NCBI RefSeq assembly: GCF_021869535.1
Contig: NW_026262690.1
Span: 61,202,995 to 61,266,994 of the forward strand
Origin: Mytilus californianus
Taxonomy: Eukaryota; Mollusca; Bivalvia; Mytilida; Mytilidae
Direction: 5' to 3'
Length of the DNA: 64,000 nt
Shown here: positions 10,893 through 22,365 of the stretch, piece by piece
How positions within the stretch are numbered: the first letter of the stretch is position 1
How the letters are laid out: each line of letters begins with the position of its first letter
Notes under the pieces: generated by a model
The model's database searches: none
Seen by the model: the letters and a program-made list of their open reading frames with translations, nothing else
Told to the model about the DNA's origin: nothing
Position numbers and translations under genes: made by a program

Positions 10893-13345
10893 CTGGGACT
10901 ATCAGACCATGACGCAGACCATGGTATATCAGATCATGACGCAGTCTTCATTGAATCATCAGCAGCTGCAAAACGAGGGAAACCAGTAAAACGAAAAATA
11001 CACCTATGGCAGATAATGAAAAACTGAAAAAAAGAATGTTTAGAATTCCAACAACAATTCCTAGACAAATACACAATTCAGTCGTCTATAGAAGAAATGT
11101 GGTTAGACATCAGTATTGCCCAAATTAACATCCTAGATTCTGCAGTACCATCAAAGATGACTAGCAGCCGCTTTAGCAAACCCCGGATCACAAAAGAGAT
11201 AAAAGCACTATCACGGCGAAAGAAAAGGAGCTTTAACAGGGTCAGGAGTCGGTTTCACAAAAATACTTACGACTAAGATTGGTCGTAAGTCATGAACAAT
11301 TCAGTATACTTACGATCAATCTTAGTCGTAAGTTTTTTTGTGAAACCGACTCCAGATCCTCAAATAAATCAAGGGACAAGAAAAAATACCAACAACTTAA
11401 ATCTGTAACAAAAACAGCGTGCAAAAAGGCTTATAATGATTATATCACCAACATAATCTCACCAGACTGCACCGCAAATCCGAAACGCTGATGGAGCTTT
11501 ATCTTTATTAACAGTAAAAACAAGGACAGCAGTGGAATGGCACCCCTTAAAGCAACAGATGGCCTAACATATTCTGAACCAACGGCAAAAGCTAACATCT
11601 TGAACAACCAATTTTCATCTGTATTTAACTCCAACGAACCAAAAGACAACATCAAATCAATGGGTAAACCGACATTCCCGAATATGCTTAACATAAACAT
11701 CACAGAACCAGGTGTACTTAAACTACTACAAGGCCTCAAAATCCACAAAGCAACTGGACCAGGTGGATTGTCAGCTAGACTGTTGAAGATTCTAGGCTCT
11801 GAAACAGCGCCAGTCTTCACAGTCTTTTTCCAGGCATCCATTAACCAAGGAGTTATCCCAAAGGAATGGAAGAAGGCAGATGTGGTACCTTTATTTAAGA
11901 AGGGAGCTAAGAACCGCCCTGAAAATTACAGACCCGTCTCACTCACGTCCATCACCTGTAAAATGTTGGAGCATATAATCACGAGCAGCATCATGGAACA
12001 CTTAGAAAAACACACCATCCTAACAGACGTACAACATGGCTTCCGTAAACACAGGTCCTGTGAATCACAACTTATCATCATTGTCCAGGATCTTGCCAAA
12101 ACAGTCGATAACACCGGACAAACAGATGTCATTCTGTTGGACTTCTCTAAGGCATTCGACAAGGTACCACATAGAAGACTAATGCATAAATTACATCACT
12201 ATGGAATACGGGGTAATCTTCATAGCTCGATTAAAGATTTTCTAAACGAAAAATCACAGCACGTCGTCCTCGAAAACGGAAGATCCAACACTGCACCTGT
12301 CCAATCAGGAGTTCCCCAGGGCAGTGTCTTGGGTCCCACCCTATTCTTACTATACATTAACGACTATCAGATTACACAATCAACAAATCATCAGTTAGAC
12401 TGTTTGCCGATGACTGCGTCCTGTACAGGGAAATCAAAAACACCACAGACGCAGATCTACTCCAAGAAGATCTGGAGACCCTACAAGCATGCATGGGAAA
12501 AGGGGGGGGGGGGTCATGGGAGAATGACTGGATTATGGAATTCCATTCCAACAAATGCCAGGTCATAAAACATTACCAACAAGAGAAAACCTATAAGACA
12601 ACCATATAACATCCATGGCCATGTCCTAGAGGAAGTTGAATCCGTAAAATATCTGGGAGCAAACATCAACCACAAACTGAACTGGAATACCCACATAGAC
12701 CAAGTAGTGAGGAAAGCCAACAACACCAGGGCTTTTTTGCAGAGAAATATATATCAATGCCCACGCAAGTCCAAGGAACTCTGCTACAAGACCCTTGTGA
12801 GACCACAGATGGAGTATGCCAGCTTCATTTGGGACCCACACACTGCCAACAACATCCATAACCTGGAAATGGTACAACGTAGGGCGGCCAGGTTTGTTAC
12901 TGGTGACTCCCATCGAACCACCAGTGTAACAAACCTATTACACCAACTGCAATGGCCAACCCTACAAGAACGCAGAGCTATGAACAAAGTCATAATGATG
13001 TACCGCATAGTCAACCACCTGGTTGCAATACCAACATCTTGCTTAATTCCAACAGCAGCAACCTTAAGAGGACACAACCAAAGATTCCTTGTTCCATTTA
13101 CAAGAAAGCAGCTATACCAGCATTCGTTCTTCCCAGACACCATCAGATTATAGAACAGCCTGCCATCAACTACTATAACCTGCAACTCAATTGACACCTT
13201 CAAGTGTAAGAACTGTTTGTGCCATTTTAATTGTACATATTGTTTTTTAACTGCACTGTAAATATTGGTTTGTCTGCACCACGCATCAGTTCGAAAATAC
13301 ACCAGATGGTGGACTGAACTGCAAACGGAAGAAGAAGAAGAAGAC
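10893..13345 (+). pseudogene. Non-LTR retrotransposon (Jockey/CR1-like), decayed
   Basis: The 5' end retains the end of an APE-type endonuclease: 'SDHDA' then 'SDHDAVF', a local duplication, with a stop soon after. The reverse transcriptase follows from about 11537: '[14 protein letters not shown]', '[20 protein letters not shown]', '[12 protein letters not shown]', '[18 protein letters not shown]' (first catalytic Asp), '[11 protein letters not shown]', then FADD in another frame near 12404. The thumb and C-terminal region runs to about 13200 ('KYLGANI', 'LVRPQMEYAS', 'VQRRAARFV'). Frameshifts occur near 12365, at the G run near 12500 and near 12609. It ends in (GAA)n at about 13328-13345, a 3' tail typical of such elements. 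It is 5'-truncated and inactive. Confidence 0.9.
11246..11352. mobile_element. 107-bp palindromic MITE nested in the LINE
   Basis: The termini GAGTCGGTTTCAC and GTGAAACCGACTC are perfect inverse repeats. The arms extend about 45 bp with few mismatches (ACTTACGACTAAGATT with AATCTTAGTCGTAAGT). CAG occurs on both sides (11243-11245 and 11353-11355). Removing the element plus one CAG restores the LINE frame. A diverged second copy is at 59225-59324. Confidence 0.9.
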
Positions 13346-14394
13346 TATTGATAGAGTCCTCTATTCTTATCACCGTCACCAATTTTACTATCATGTTTCG
13401 CACATTATTGAGTTATGTTGTAAGTATTAAAGGTCTGTTTGTAGTATAGGCTTTGGACATTTTTTATATACTTCCTTGAAGTTAACCTTAATTTACTTCA
13501 GACTTTTAGTGGTTTCGTGTTGCTCAATCTTTAGGTTCCTGTCACGTGTTTTGTGAACTGTTCAGTGTTGGTCTTTTCGTCGTTTTTTTAGCCATGTAAC
13601 TGTATGTTTTTATTCGACTTCTCATATTTATCGCCACCTTTGTTATATCCCACAGTGTAGTATCCCTCTTTTTTCAGTTTTGGTAAAACTTATTCACAAG
13701 AACAAATTATTTTTCCAATCTTAGCATCTGGTTATATATACGAAATAATACGAATTGAGCATATTATTCTCATATCATTTCTAACAAACCTATATTAAAA
13801 ATACGATATAATCAATCATAGACGAGTGCTTGGGTAGGACATTTATCAGCATCAGCTTGATGTCACAATCAAGGCTTCTGTTAATTGTTATATGGTGGAA
13901 ATACGTATCTTTTTTACAGATTTATCATTCTTACTGAGTCGCTTGAACTTACTTTTTGACTCAATCGTCTAAATATATTACAAGTTAGGATATTGGAAGT
14001 GAAACTTTTATTTATACTTGTGGGTGGTCATTATTTAATTTTTAATAAAGGGGAGATGTAGGGCACGGAACGTCAATTAGACAGCAACTAAATCGTGACT
14101 TAGGTCGGCGACACTATAATCAAAAGTGACTAATTGAATTATCGCATCATAGCTTCCAATGTTTATAATGAGCTCTTGAAACTTTGAAAATACAGGTAAC
14201 TACATTTCGGCAGAATTAGAAAGGGTAACTTTTCTCAAATATCACGAGTCAATACTCATTTGAGACACTTGTTAAGTATTCGAAACGAAATTTAGAAATT
14301 ATGAAGTAACTAATGTTTCAACTCCCTCAAACAAAGTTGGCCGTAGATGGATTTGGCTATTATTTTTAGGTCTTTTTTTGGTCATATAGCTCTT

Positions 14395-14510
14395 TGACTG
14401 TTTCGGTTCTTACACTTCCTTGGTTTTCATATATTCGGCTTTGAGCGTTCTTGGTGAAAAGAACTTCCAGAAAAGCGTTTCGGACCCATGAATTCAAAAA
14501 AGTGTTGTTT
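14395..14510 (+). repeat. Dispersed repeat with degenerate hammerhead-like motif (copy 1)
   Basis: It matches 39222-39350: TTTCGGTTCTTA, TTTGAGCGTTC, TTCCAGAAAAGCGTTTCGGAC and AAAGTGTTGTTTT. In this copy the CTGATGA-like part is mutated to TTGGTGA. Confidence 0.65.
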
Positions 14511-14517
14511 TCTTATT

Positions 14518-14845
14518 TAGCTCACCCAGCCGAGCTTTATCGTCACTTGGCGTCCGTCGTCGTTAACTCTTACAAAAATCTTCTCCTCTGAAACTGCTGG
14601 GACTAATTTAACCAAACTTGGCCCACTCATCATTGGTTATGTAGTTTAAACATGTGTCCGATGACCCCGCCTGCCAACCAACTTTGCCAGCATGGCTGAA
14701 AATAGACTATAGAGGTTAAATGCAAGTTTTGACTATTATCTTGAAAACTGCTATTAATAGAGAAATCTGACACGTTCAAAAATGTTCAGAATGTTAAGAT
14801 CTATCTATGGTCTATTTAGACTCGATAAGTTACTATACAAATGTT
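14518..14845 (+). repeat. Dispersed repeat 'AGCTCACC...CGTCCGTCGTCG'
   Basis: It begins TAGCTCACCCAGCCGAGC and GGCGTCCGTCGTCGTTAAC, then CTTCTCCTCTGAAACTGC and CATGGCTGAAAATAGA. Related stretches lie at 17478-17560 and 18085-18660. I recognise it as a family common in molluscan DNA; origin unknown. Confidence 0.65.
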
Positions 14846-15815
14846 GTGAACTATGTTGCAAAATGTAATTAGAATACATCTATGTTAAATCATGAATTTT
14901 GTTTGAATAACAACGAATCAAACATTTAATGCTGCAATCTCATTATAAATGTTTTTCAAATGTCATTTAAAAATTGGCTTTTCTAATGTAAAATAGAAAT
15001 TATATCTAGATTTTAGTATCTTTTAATGATATCCGTGTGTGGGGGTGGAAGGTCATATCATTGCTTTGGCATTTAAAATATGAAGTTAAAATCTGTCCAT
15101 ATACGAAAAAATGGAAAGAATTGTGACTCTTTTGTGTTTGCGTGTATAGATCTCTAATTAATTATACATTCAATTTCAGTGATGAAATCTACCTCGTTAG
15201 TTTAAATGACGGATTATATAGTATTTGATAAGTCAAAGAAACCCCATGGCGACTCTTATTTCATACGTCCTTCCCTTAGATCAAGTGATTAAGAAAAAGA
15301 CACTTAATTATAAGTATTGATATTTAGTATCAAAAACTTTTAACATGTGAAATCTTGTCTCCGTTTAAGTCGACAAGCGTGACTATTCTAACATGATTTT
15401 TTTACACAGAAATATATATTTCACAACATTCATAATTTATGAAACACCTGTCTAATAGTGTATGATATTCGTTTTATCTATGCAGTATAATATTTTTCTT
15501 TCGGATTTGTTTCTTGACAATATTGACTTCTCTACTTATATAAAATCAATCATACAGAAGTAAAAGACAGATTTTTTTGTCACGAACAATTGAAGATTAC
15601 TTAGTAATAAACAGGATTGTATGTTGTTTGAAATTAATGTAAATAGAAAATCATTTTAAATCCTGAATACAATTCTATTAAGTGTTGCTATAAATGTGAA
15701 TCTATGTTATAACCATATACATTTTCATAGGAATAGAGGAAAATGGATTATATTCTATTAAATGCTGCACACAAACTATAGGATACAAGTGTAAGAGTTT
15801 TCATAGCTTTAAGAT

Positions 15816-16451
15816 ATGGAAACGTCAATGACAAAATATTTCAATGCCGTGGCGGACAATAAGAGGATTGATGCAGGACTAAAAGTCTACGAACTAAGAA
15901 TCGATGATTCTAGAAGAAAAGCCATCAATAGGATTTGGAAAACAAAATTTGATTTGTTGGATGAACTAGTTTTGCTAAACGTGAAAACACCAGAATGTCA
16001 TGGTAAAAGACCAGGAACGGGTGAATTTAGGGTAGGCTTAAAAAATATGACTTTAGATGATAAATTATTTAGTTCAAAGCCAGTGTCGTTTGGCTTTAAA
16101 AAATCAAAGACTCCTGTAGCCCCGGTGATTGAAGTTAATGGAAAGGAAGCGGTGTGTTATCCAAATCCAGAAGCAAGGCGTGGAAGACATGTTCTATTAG
16201 ATAAAAGGACTTCAAGAAGGATAGAAGCCGCTAAAGTTCACACTACAGCTTTGTACAATATTGATCGGGACAGAATTCAAAGGGAAAGAACAAATAACGA
16301 TCTTCATCGTAAAAATCCCAGAAATTTTTGTCGACCCTTTACTGCCCCACGTTCACAAAAACCTGGTATACCACACAATAAAAAGCTTCTTAACAGACCA
16401 AAGACTTCTGTTGGGTTTCATTCTATTTCTGTAGATATGTTGAAAAAGTAA
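15816..16451 (+). CDS. Hypothetical basic protein, intact single exon, 211 aa
   Basis: An uninterrupted frame of 211 codons runs from ATG at 15816 to TAA at 16449-16451, by far the longest intact non-transposon frame in the window. The protein is rich in Lys/Arg, without a signal peptide or membrane segment. The N-terminal half is predicted helical ('GLKVYELRIDDSRRKAINRI'); the C-terminal half has spaced Arg-Pro motifs ('CRPFTAPRSQKPG', 'NRPKTSVGF'). Such RPxT motifs occur in some axonemal proteins, but this is only a resemblance. I do not recognise the family. AATAAA-like signals follow near 16582 and 16652. No introns or poly(A) tract indicate how it arose. Confidence 0.7.
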   Translation: METSMTKYFNAVADNKRIDAGLKVYELRIDDSRRKAINRIWKTKFDLLDELVLLNVKTPECHGKRPGTGEFRVGLKNMTLDDKLFSSKPVSFGFKKSKTPVAPVIEVNGKEAVCYPNPEARRGRHVLLDKRTSRRIEAAKVHTTALYNIDRDRIQRERTNNDLHRKNPRNFCRPFTAPRSQKPGIPHNKKLLNRPKTSVGFHSISVDMLKK

Positions 16452-17475
16452 CGGAAAGATGTGTGAAGTTGGTATCTCACGTTTAATAATTCTGGAATTA
16501 TATTCAAAATCTGAAACAAGGATCCGATAATGCGAAAAACCCAATCTTTTCCGTGTCAATTTAAAACAAAATGCAGGTAAATGAATAAAGGAAAAAAATT
16601 AGCGCACTGTATAGATATTTTGTTGATAGATTAGTTAACACTCAAATATTAAAATAAATACAAAATTGAATATTTTATTTTCGAATAGAAATACATTTAC
16701 TTTCATGAACTTTATGAAATGTTGTTTTTTTTTGTGCGTTTTTTGTTTTTTTGTTTTTTTGTTTTGCTGTAATCTGTTCGCCCCTCAGTTTGATACTCTT
16801 TCGTGTATCGTTTGATTTTAAGTGAAAAAATGATTAATATAAAACCAGACCTTATTAAAATTTATTGTACTTCTTTTAAATATGTGTACATTTTATTACA
16901 TTTATTGAAACTATTTTCGTTAGAGATTTATTGTATTATTTGGAAATATTTTCATTACATTTTTCTGACGACGTAATGAGTTTGTAATTATATTTTCTGC
17001 AATTAAGTTTTTAAAGACACGACCAATGAACCAGATAACCACTTAAGGATCGAAGAAATTAAACGGGTTTTTTTAAAAACTCCAATAAATTGACTGTTAG
17101 AAGTTCATTTTAATATGACATATATACATATATATCAATGTTTAAGTATATTTATCGGTTTAAATAAATACTCAACATTCTAGTAAATATGAAATATCAT
17201 AATATTGGTGCTCTTATTGTATACAATTTGCTTAAATCATTTGCCTGGTACGTACATCTCATATGCATGAGCGCAGTTTGATTTTGTACTTTAATATATT
17301 AAATAAAGCATAATACATGTATATGTTGTGTTTTGTCGTTAGATGAATAATTGCGTACGTAGTTTATATCTTAAGTGATCTTAAGTAAGAAAGAAAGGTT
17401 CGCGGATGGATTTTATTGCCCAATCTTTAGATTTCCGCGTGTTGTGATGTGTGGTCTGTTTTTTTGTCTGTTAAG
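16452..17475. other. Intergenic, no gene seen
   Basis: The 3' flank of the 211-aa gene is AT-rich, with a T-rich/GTTTTTT tract at about 16720-16765. No exon or recognisable repeat. Confidence 0.5.
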
Positions 17476-17477
17476 TT

Positions 17478-17560
17478 TTTTAGCTCGCCTGAGCCCATAT
17501 ACGGACATGTGACTTTGTGTCCGTCATCTTAAACTTTTTCAACCAAACTTAGTCTGGGAG
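17478..17560 (+). repeat. Fragment of the AGCTCACC-type repeat
   Basis: It contains TTTAGCTCGCCTGAGC and GTGTCCGTCATCTTAAAC, then the CAACCAAAC block of the same family as 14518-14845. Confidence 0.5.
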
Positions 17561-17577
17561 AACACGATTTATTTATT

Positions 17578-18079
17578 AGTTGTAATTGGCTTTAAACTAG
17601 CTTTAAGTAACTGCGAGTACTCTTATTTAGTGCTGTGTTAGTTGTTTTTGTGCCTTGCACCGATCTTTTGAGTTAAGCCAATTGCTATTGATTTTTACAG
17701 TTTGTTGTTATGTTGTGCTGTTACACCACTGTCCCAGGTTAGGGGCATGGTTGAGCGTTCACAAACTTGTTTTACCCCACCACATTCTTTATGGGCCTGT
17801 CCCAAAGTCAGGAGCCTGCAGTTCAGTGGTTATCGTTGGTTTATGTCTGTCATATTTGTTTTTTGTAAATTGTTTTGTTATAAATAAGGCCGTTGGTATT
17901 CTCGTTTGAATTGTTTCACATTTTTCATGTCGGAGCCTTTTTATAGCCGACTATACGGTATGTGTTTTCTCATTGTTGAAGGTCTTACTTTTGCCTATAA
18001 TTGCTCACATCCACTCCATTTGAACTCTGATGGATAGTTGTCTCATTGGCAATCATACCACATCTCCTTATTTTTATAT
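17578..18079 (+). repeat. PLE-A 3'-tail copy, 5'-truncated
   Basis: In order: AACTGCGAGTACTCTTA, ACACCACTGTCCCAGGTTAGG, GCCTGTCCCAAAGTCAGGAG, CCGACTATACGGTATG, then GTTGTCTCATTGGCAATCAT and the terminal ACCACATCTCCTTA. The same order follows PLE coding sequence at 46140-47230 and 26610-26970. The short open frames inside are not genes. Confidence 0.8.
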
Positions 18080-18084
18080 TTGGT

Positions 18085-18660
18085 GGATGATCTATAGAGT
18101 ATCTAGTATAAAGTTTGTGCTTTTCATTCTTGTTCGTTAAGAAACATGGCACCATGGCTAAAAATAGAGTATAAGAGTAAAATGTATTAATTGTATTTTA
18201 TCTTGAAAACAACAATATATAGAGAAAATCTGACAGTGCAAAAATGCTCAGAATTTCAGAACTTTACTTCCAGAAGTTATTGCCTATAAACAATTTTTTT
18301 TCTCTTAATTTTACCTGTTACCTTTTTGCCTGGTATCTAAAAAAATATAATATATAGACAGAAACTGTACACCGCAAAAATATTAAAAAATACAACATCT
18401 ATACAAAAATGGTAATACAACTGAAAAAATTGAATAACCCCTTTAGGAGTTATTGCTTTAAAGAACATTTTTATACTTATTTTTGAGTGCATTGTATACA
18501 TTTTGAAAGCTATTCTCCTCTGTAACTACTCGTCCAATTTCAACCAAACGTGGGGTAATCGATCCCTATGGTATTTATTATAAATTCTGTGTTTTTTTCT
18601 GGTCAGGGAACAAACATGGCCACATGGCTAAAAATAGAACATAAGGATAAAATAATAGAA
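18085..18660 (+). repeat. AGCTCACC-family repeat, diverged copies
   Basis: CATGGCTAAAAATAGA appears twice (about 18152 and 18623), with CTTGAAAAC, GAGAAAATCTGAC and TTCTCCTCTGTAACTACTCG blocks matching 14580-14800. Confidence 0.6.
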
Positions 18661-18875
18661 AAACAAAGGATGTGGGGTATCCATCCATGACACAAAATCA
18701 GTACATGCACAGCAAAAAACACACAAAAAGCAAAGGAACAACGCTTTTATTGCTGTTCTTCACCTCAAAATCACTGTGAGGCCCCAACACGGAGCCAAAA
18801 AATAACTTAATTGTCAAATCTTGAAAAGTATATTAGACAGAAATAGCCTTCTATACATGATTTTCTTATCATTTG

Positions 18876-19345
18876 TTATATTGGCTTTCATCTAGTTTCC
18901 AGTAACTGCAAGTACTTTCAGATCTGTAGTTTGTGTCTTTTGTGTTTTTGTTAGTTGTTTTTTTTTTTTTGCTTTATATCGATCTGATGAATTAAACCTT
19001 TTCAATTGATTTTTATAGTTAGTTGTTATGTCATGCTGTTACACCACTGTCCCAGGTTAGGGATGTTGTTGTTGTTGCTGTTTTCTAGAGGGTTGAGCGC
19101 TTACAAACGTGCTTAATCCCGCCACATTCTTTATGTGCCTGTCCCAAGTCGGAAGCTTGTGGTTCAGTTGTTGTCATTGGTTCATGTCTGTCATATTTGC
19201 TTTTCGTAAATTGTTTTGTTTTAAATCAGGTTGTGAGTTTTCTCGTTTGAATTGTTTTACCTTTGTCATTTCGGGGTCTTTTGTAGCTTACTATGCGGTA
19301 TGGGTTTTGCTCATTTTTGACGGTCGTACGGTGACCTACATTTGA
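18876..19345 (+). repeat. PLE-A 3'-tail copy
   Basis: It contains CAGTAACTGCAAGTAC, ACACCACTGTCCCAGGTTAGG, CCACATTCTTTATGTGCCTG and TAGCTTACTATGCGGTATGGG, and stops before the usual ACCACATCTTCTTA end. Confidence 0.75.
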
Positions 19346-19599
19346 TAACCTTCTATGTCATTTTGTCAGAATGTCAAGATCTATTGACTTCCTGCTTGCA
19401 TCAAAGTTATCAGATGACTTCCTTAAAATTTATTGCAGACCCTAAAATTACGATTTTTTGGGGTAAATTTCATGTTTTTGCCTATTGACTCAAAAACGAT
19501 ATTAGAAAGGTAGAAACTGTTAAAGGCAAAAAGATCAACATTACAAGATCTACAAGAATGCCAATATGACCGAAACCGTATTGTATTTATAGCTCCCTT

Positions 19600-22330
19600 G
19601 GTATCGCTCACCTATTTAGACGTTATGAAATGTAAATCAAACGACGATAGCAAAAGTCATATGGCTTCATTGAGAAATATGGTTAGATTTTGCCCAAAGT
19701 GCAAGACAGAAACGAAACAAAACGAAGACGATTTGATATAATATACATTACTAAAACAAAACAAAACAAAACAAAACAAACAACATAATAACTTTAAAGA
19801 CCGAACAACAAAAATTAATATATAAAAATTAAATTCATGAAAAAATAAGCAATAACACAATACACGAATTAATACTAATAATGATACAATATAAAAGGGA
19901 CAGAAAATTAAAACGTAAAAAAAAAGAGAAACATGTGTTTGATTACACTTGACAGAAGAAGTGAAATGACAGGAAATCGGCATATTTAGCTGTTCGTCTC
20001 CCCCCCCCCCCCCCAAAAAAAAAAAAAATAATTAACAAACAATATGACGTGCCAACAGTATATTCAGTTGATACACCTTCACTGACACTGAAACATCAAA
20101 CCAACTTGGCTGGATGTTCGTGTCCGGTGACTACTTTCACAGAAAATAATAGGAAGACATGAACAATTTCATCATGACTAACAATTCAGTTTAATCGGGA
20201 TATTTTTGTAAAAGAGCCACGGTAATTTTCTTCCAGTATCCCTCCCCTCCTGCAATATAAAATAAGAAGATGTGGTATGATTGCCTATGAAACAATTTAG
20301 CAACTATAGGTCACCAAGACATTTCCATGTTGCAAACTAAGTGCATTAGAACCAAAATGTCTTACATAAAACCATATCAAGAAATTGAATATTTATGACG
20401 AAAAACTGCCCTTTAAATCATGGAGGAGGTATGATAAACGTCCTAAATTTGACCCTTAATATTCAAACTTTGTGTCACTTCTACTCATCTATTTCAACAA
20501 GATCTGGTTTGACTTGTTCGAAATTTGATGTACCTTGATCAAAAACCTACACATACCTAAGCAGCAACCCTCTATCAAGGATATCTACCAGAATGAGTCA
20601 CGACAGATGAAAGAAAAACGAGGGAGATACAATTCTTCAAAAATGAATAAATTATCAAAAGAAAAAAATAAATGAAATAATAATAAAACATAATTGATAT
20701 TTATTGTAACTTTTAATATTTTCTTGACAAGCCAGATTATTGGATATATTTTAAAATGATAAGCGTATATGAGACTATAAAATCAGGCATTTAATCATTT
20801 GCATGTTGGCAATTATATAGCTCAAACAACACTAACATTAATTCGAAACCTTTTTCAATCGATTTTAGATCACGCATACCTGAAATACGCATTGAATATT
20901 AAAAATTTATCATCTAAAATACTATAAATGATATCAATAACCGTTTTAGACGTAACAAATTATCTGTGAAGAACAGCTGAATAATACATTATGAGGAAGA
21001 TACACTTGTTATTAGAGTCACAAGTATTACGTTTATTTTTGTGTTCAGTTCAAAAGAAAAAAATCCATTAAAACTACTTCTCTGCACTTGATTTGTGGTT
21101 CTGTTCAGTTGTTTTTTTATAAAGGCGCACGCGAGAAATAAAAATAATCGAACGAAAATGAAGATCCAGCTCCAATACATGACATGAAATAACCGAACAA
21201 AAATTAAGAACAAGCTTCCATACGCAACACTAAACAACTGAAAGAAATAAGAAGCAAGTTTAATTAGAACTTATGATAATAATATATAAAAGAAAAGACA
21301 TTTAGTTTTTTTACACCTCTATTCATTAATTATATTACAAAAGATTCAAAATATTCCTTAGCGTTGAAACTACTTAACTTACGAATTTATCTTACTTCAT
21401 TGCAGTCTTCGGGATTATTCAATGAGTGCACAGAAGTACAAAACATAATAAAACATGATACGTGTTTTGTGGACTGTTTTTTTTGCTTTGTTTTTTGTTT
21501 ATTATTTTTCGATTACCCAAACGCAAATATAAATATAACTAGACTGGATGATCGAGACTATATTCCAATTTGTGGTTTATTTTGAAAATCGAATATGATA
21601 TAACCAGAAACTGTATGATATGGTTCTGATATAACGAAGTAAAGTGCTCACTCTTACACCTAATATCTCGTATACTTCATGGATTTTTCCTTTTTTAAAC
21701 TTTTTTTTTGCAAATCAATGACTTTTATTACATTTAATATATTTGCATTTGAGAAATTTCAACAAGGTACGTGTGTATAAAGTTAAGTTTGATTTAGGAT
21801 CTTTTATATTTAAGTAAATCAAGGATGTATATAGTATTACTTAATATACGCCCTTGATTAAATAACGTATTGAGAAAGGTTTTAGTTATAAGTCAATATA
21901 TCGTTGAAATATACCTCTATTATTTGATATCATGAAAATTCACTAAATAAAATTAGACAATCTACTTCAAACATGCAATATTGTGCAAATTATATTGCAG
22001 ATTTGTCCTTTGGAAACTGAAAATAACCCCAACAGCACAAGATTCAAAATAATTAAAATTTTGTAACATTATAAATAGATGGTGTCTTCCTCCTATTCCC
22101 ACTTTTTAAAAGTCACTATCCCTTCTATTCCCACATGCAAATAACAATAGATGTTTTGATAAATAATTTGTTTTTATAACAATCAAGGTTAATGTAATAT
22201 GTTATTTCTTCTTCAAAGATTTACTTAAAAATAAAGAATAAGTCAGATAAATAGAAGTAAGATTAAAAAATCATTGAATTTGTAAACTTAAAAAAATTGT
22301 CATCCAAACAAATAAATTGATGATAGATAA
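19600..22330. other. No gene seen; low complexity and old duplicated DNA
   Basis: It includes an (AAAAC)n run near 19755-19782, a C run followed by an A run at 20000-20028, a short PLE-A tail end on the minus strand at 20256-20330 and a block at 21590-22070 homologous to 32120-32600. No coding exon was recognised. Confidence 0.5.
21590..22070. repeat. Segmental duplication block, copy 1
   Basis: It shares TTTCAACAAGG, TTTGATTTAGGATCTTTTATATTT, GAGAAAGGTTTTAGTTATAAGTCAA and ATATTGTGCAAATTATATTG with 32120-32600, in the same order and spacing. A third partial copy is at 37900-38130. Confidence 0.75.
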
Positions 22331-22365
22331 TATTATAACAAACTTTCCCATCTTGCAAGATTTCC

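Larger units (their letters stand above)
13346..15815. other. Intergenic, no gene seen
   Basis: AT-rich sequence without coding exons that I can recognise. It contains only the hammerhead-like repeat fragment at 14395-14510 and the dispersed repeat at 14518-14845. Confidence 0.6.

Noticed and set aside
12784..13302. 172-codon minus-strand frame
   Set aside because: Antisense shadow of the LINE reverse transcriptase C-terminal region, which has clear protein motifs on the plus strand.
16720..16765. T-rich tract after the 211-aa gene as a retrocopy poly(A) relic
   Set aside because: It is interrupted by G and lies 270 bp past the stop without a target duplication. Not evidence of retroposition.
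17655..17909. 84-codon frame with hydrophobic segments resembling a membrane protein
   Set aside because: Entirely within a PLE-A tail copy. Hydrophobicity comes from T-rich sequence, and other copies do not keep the frame.
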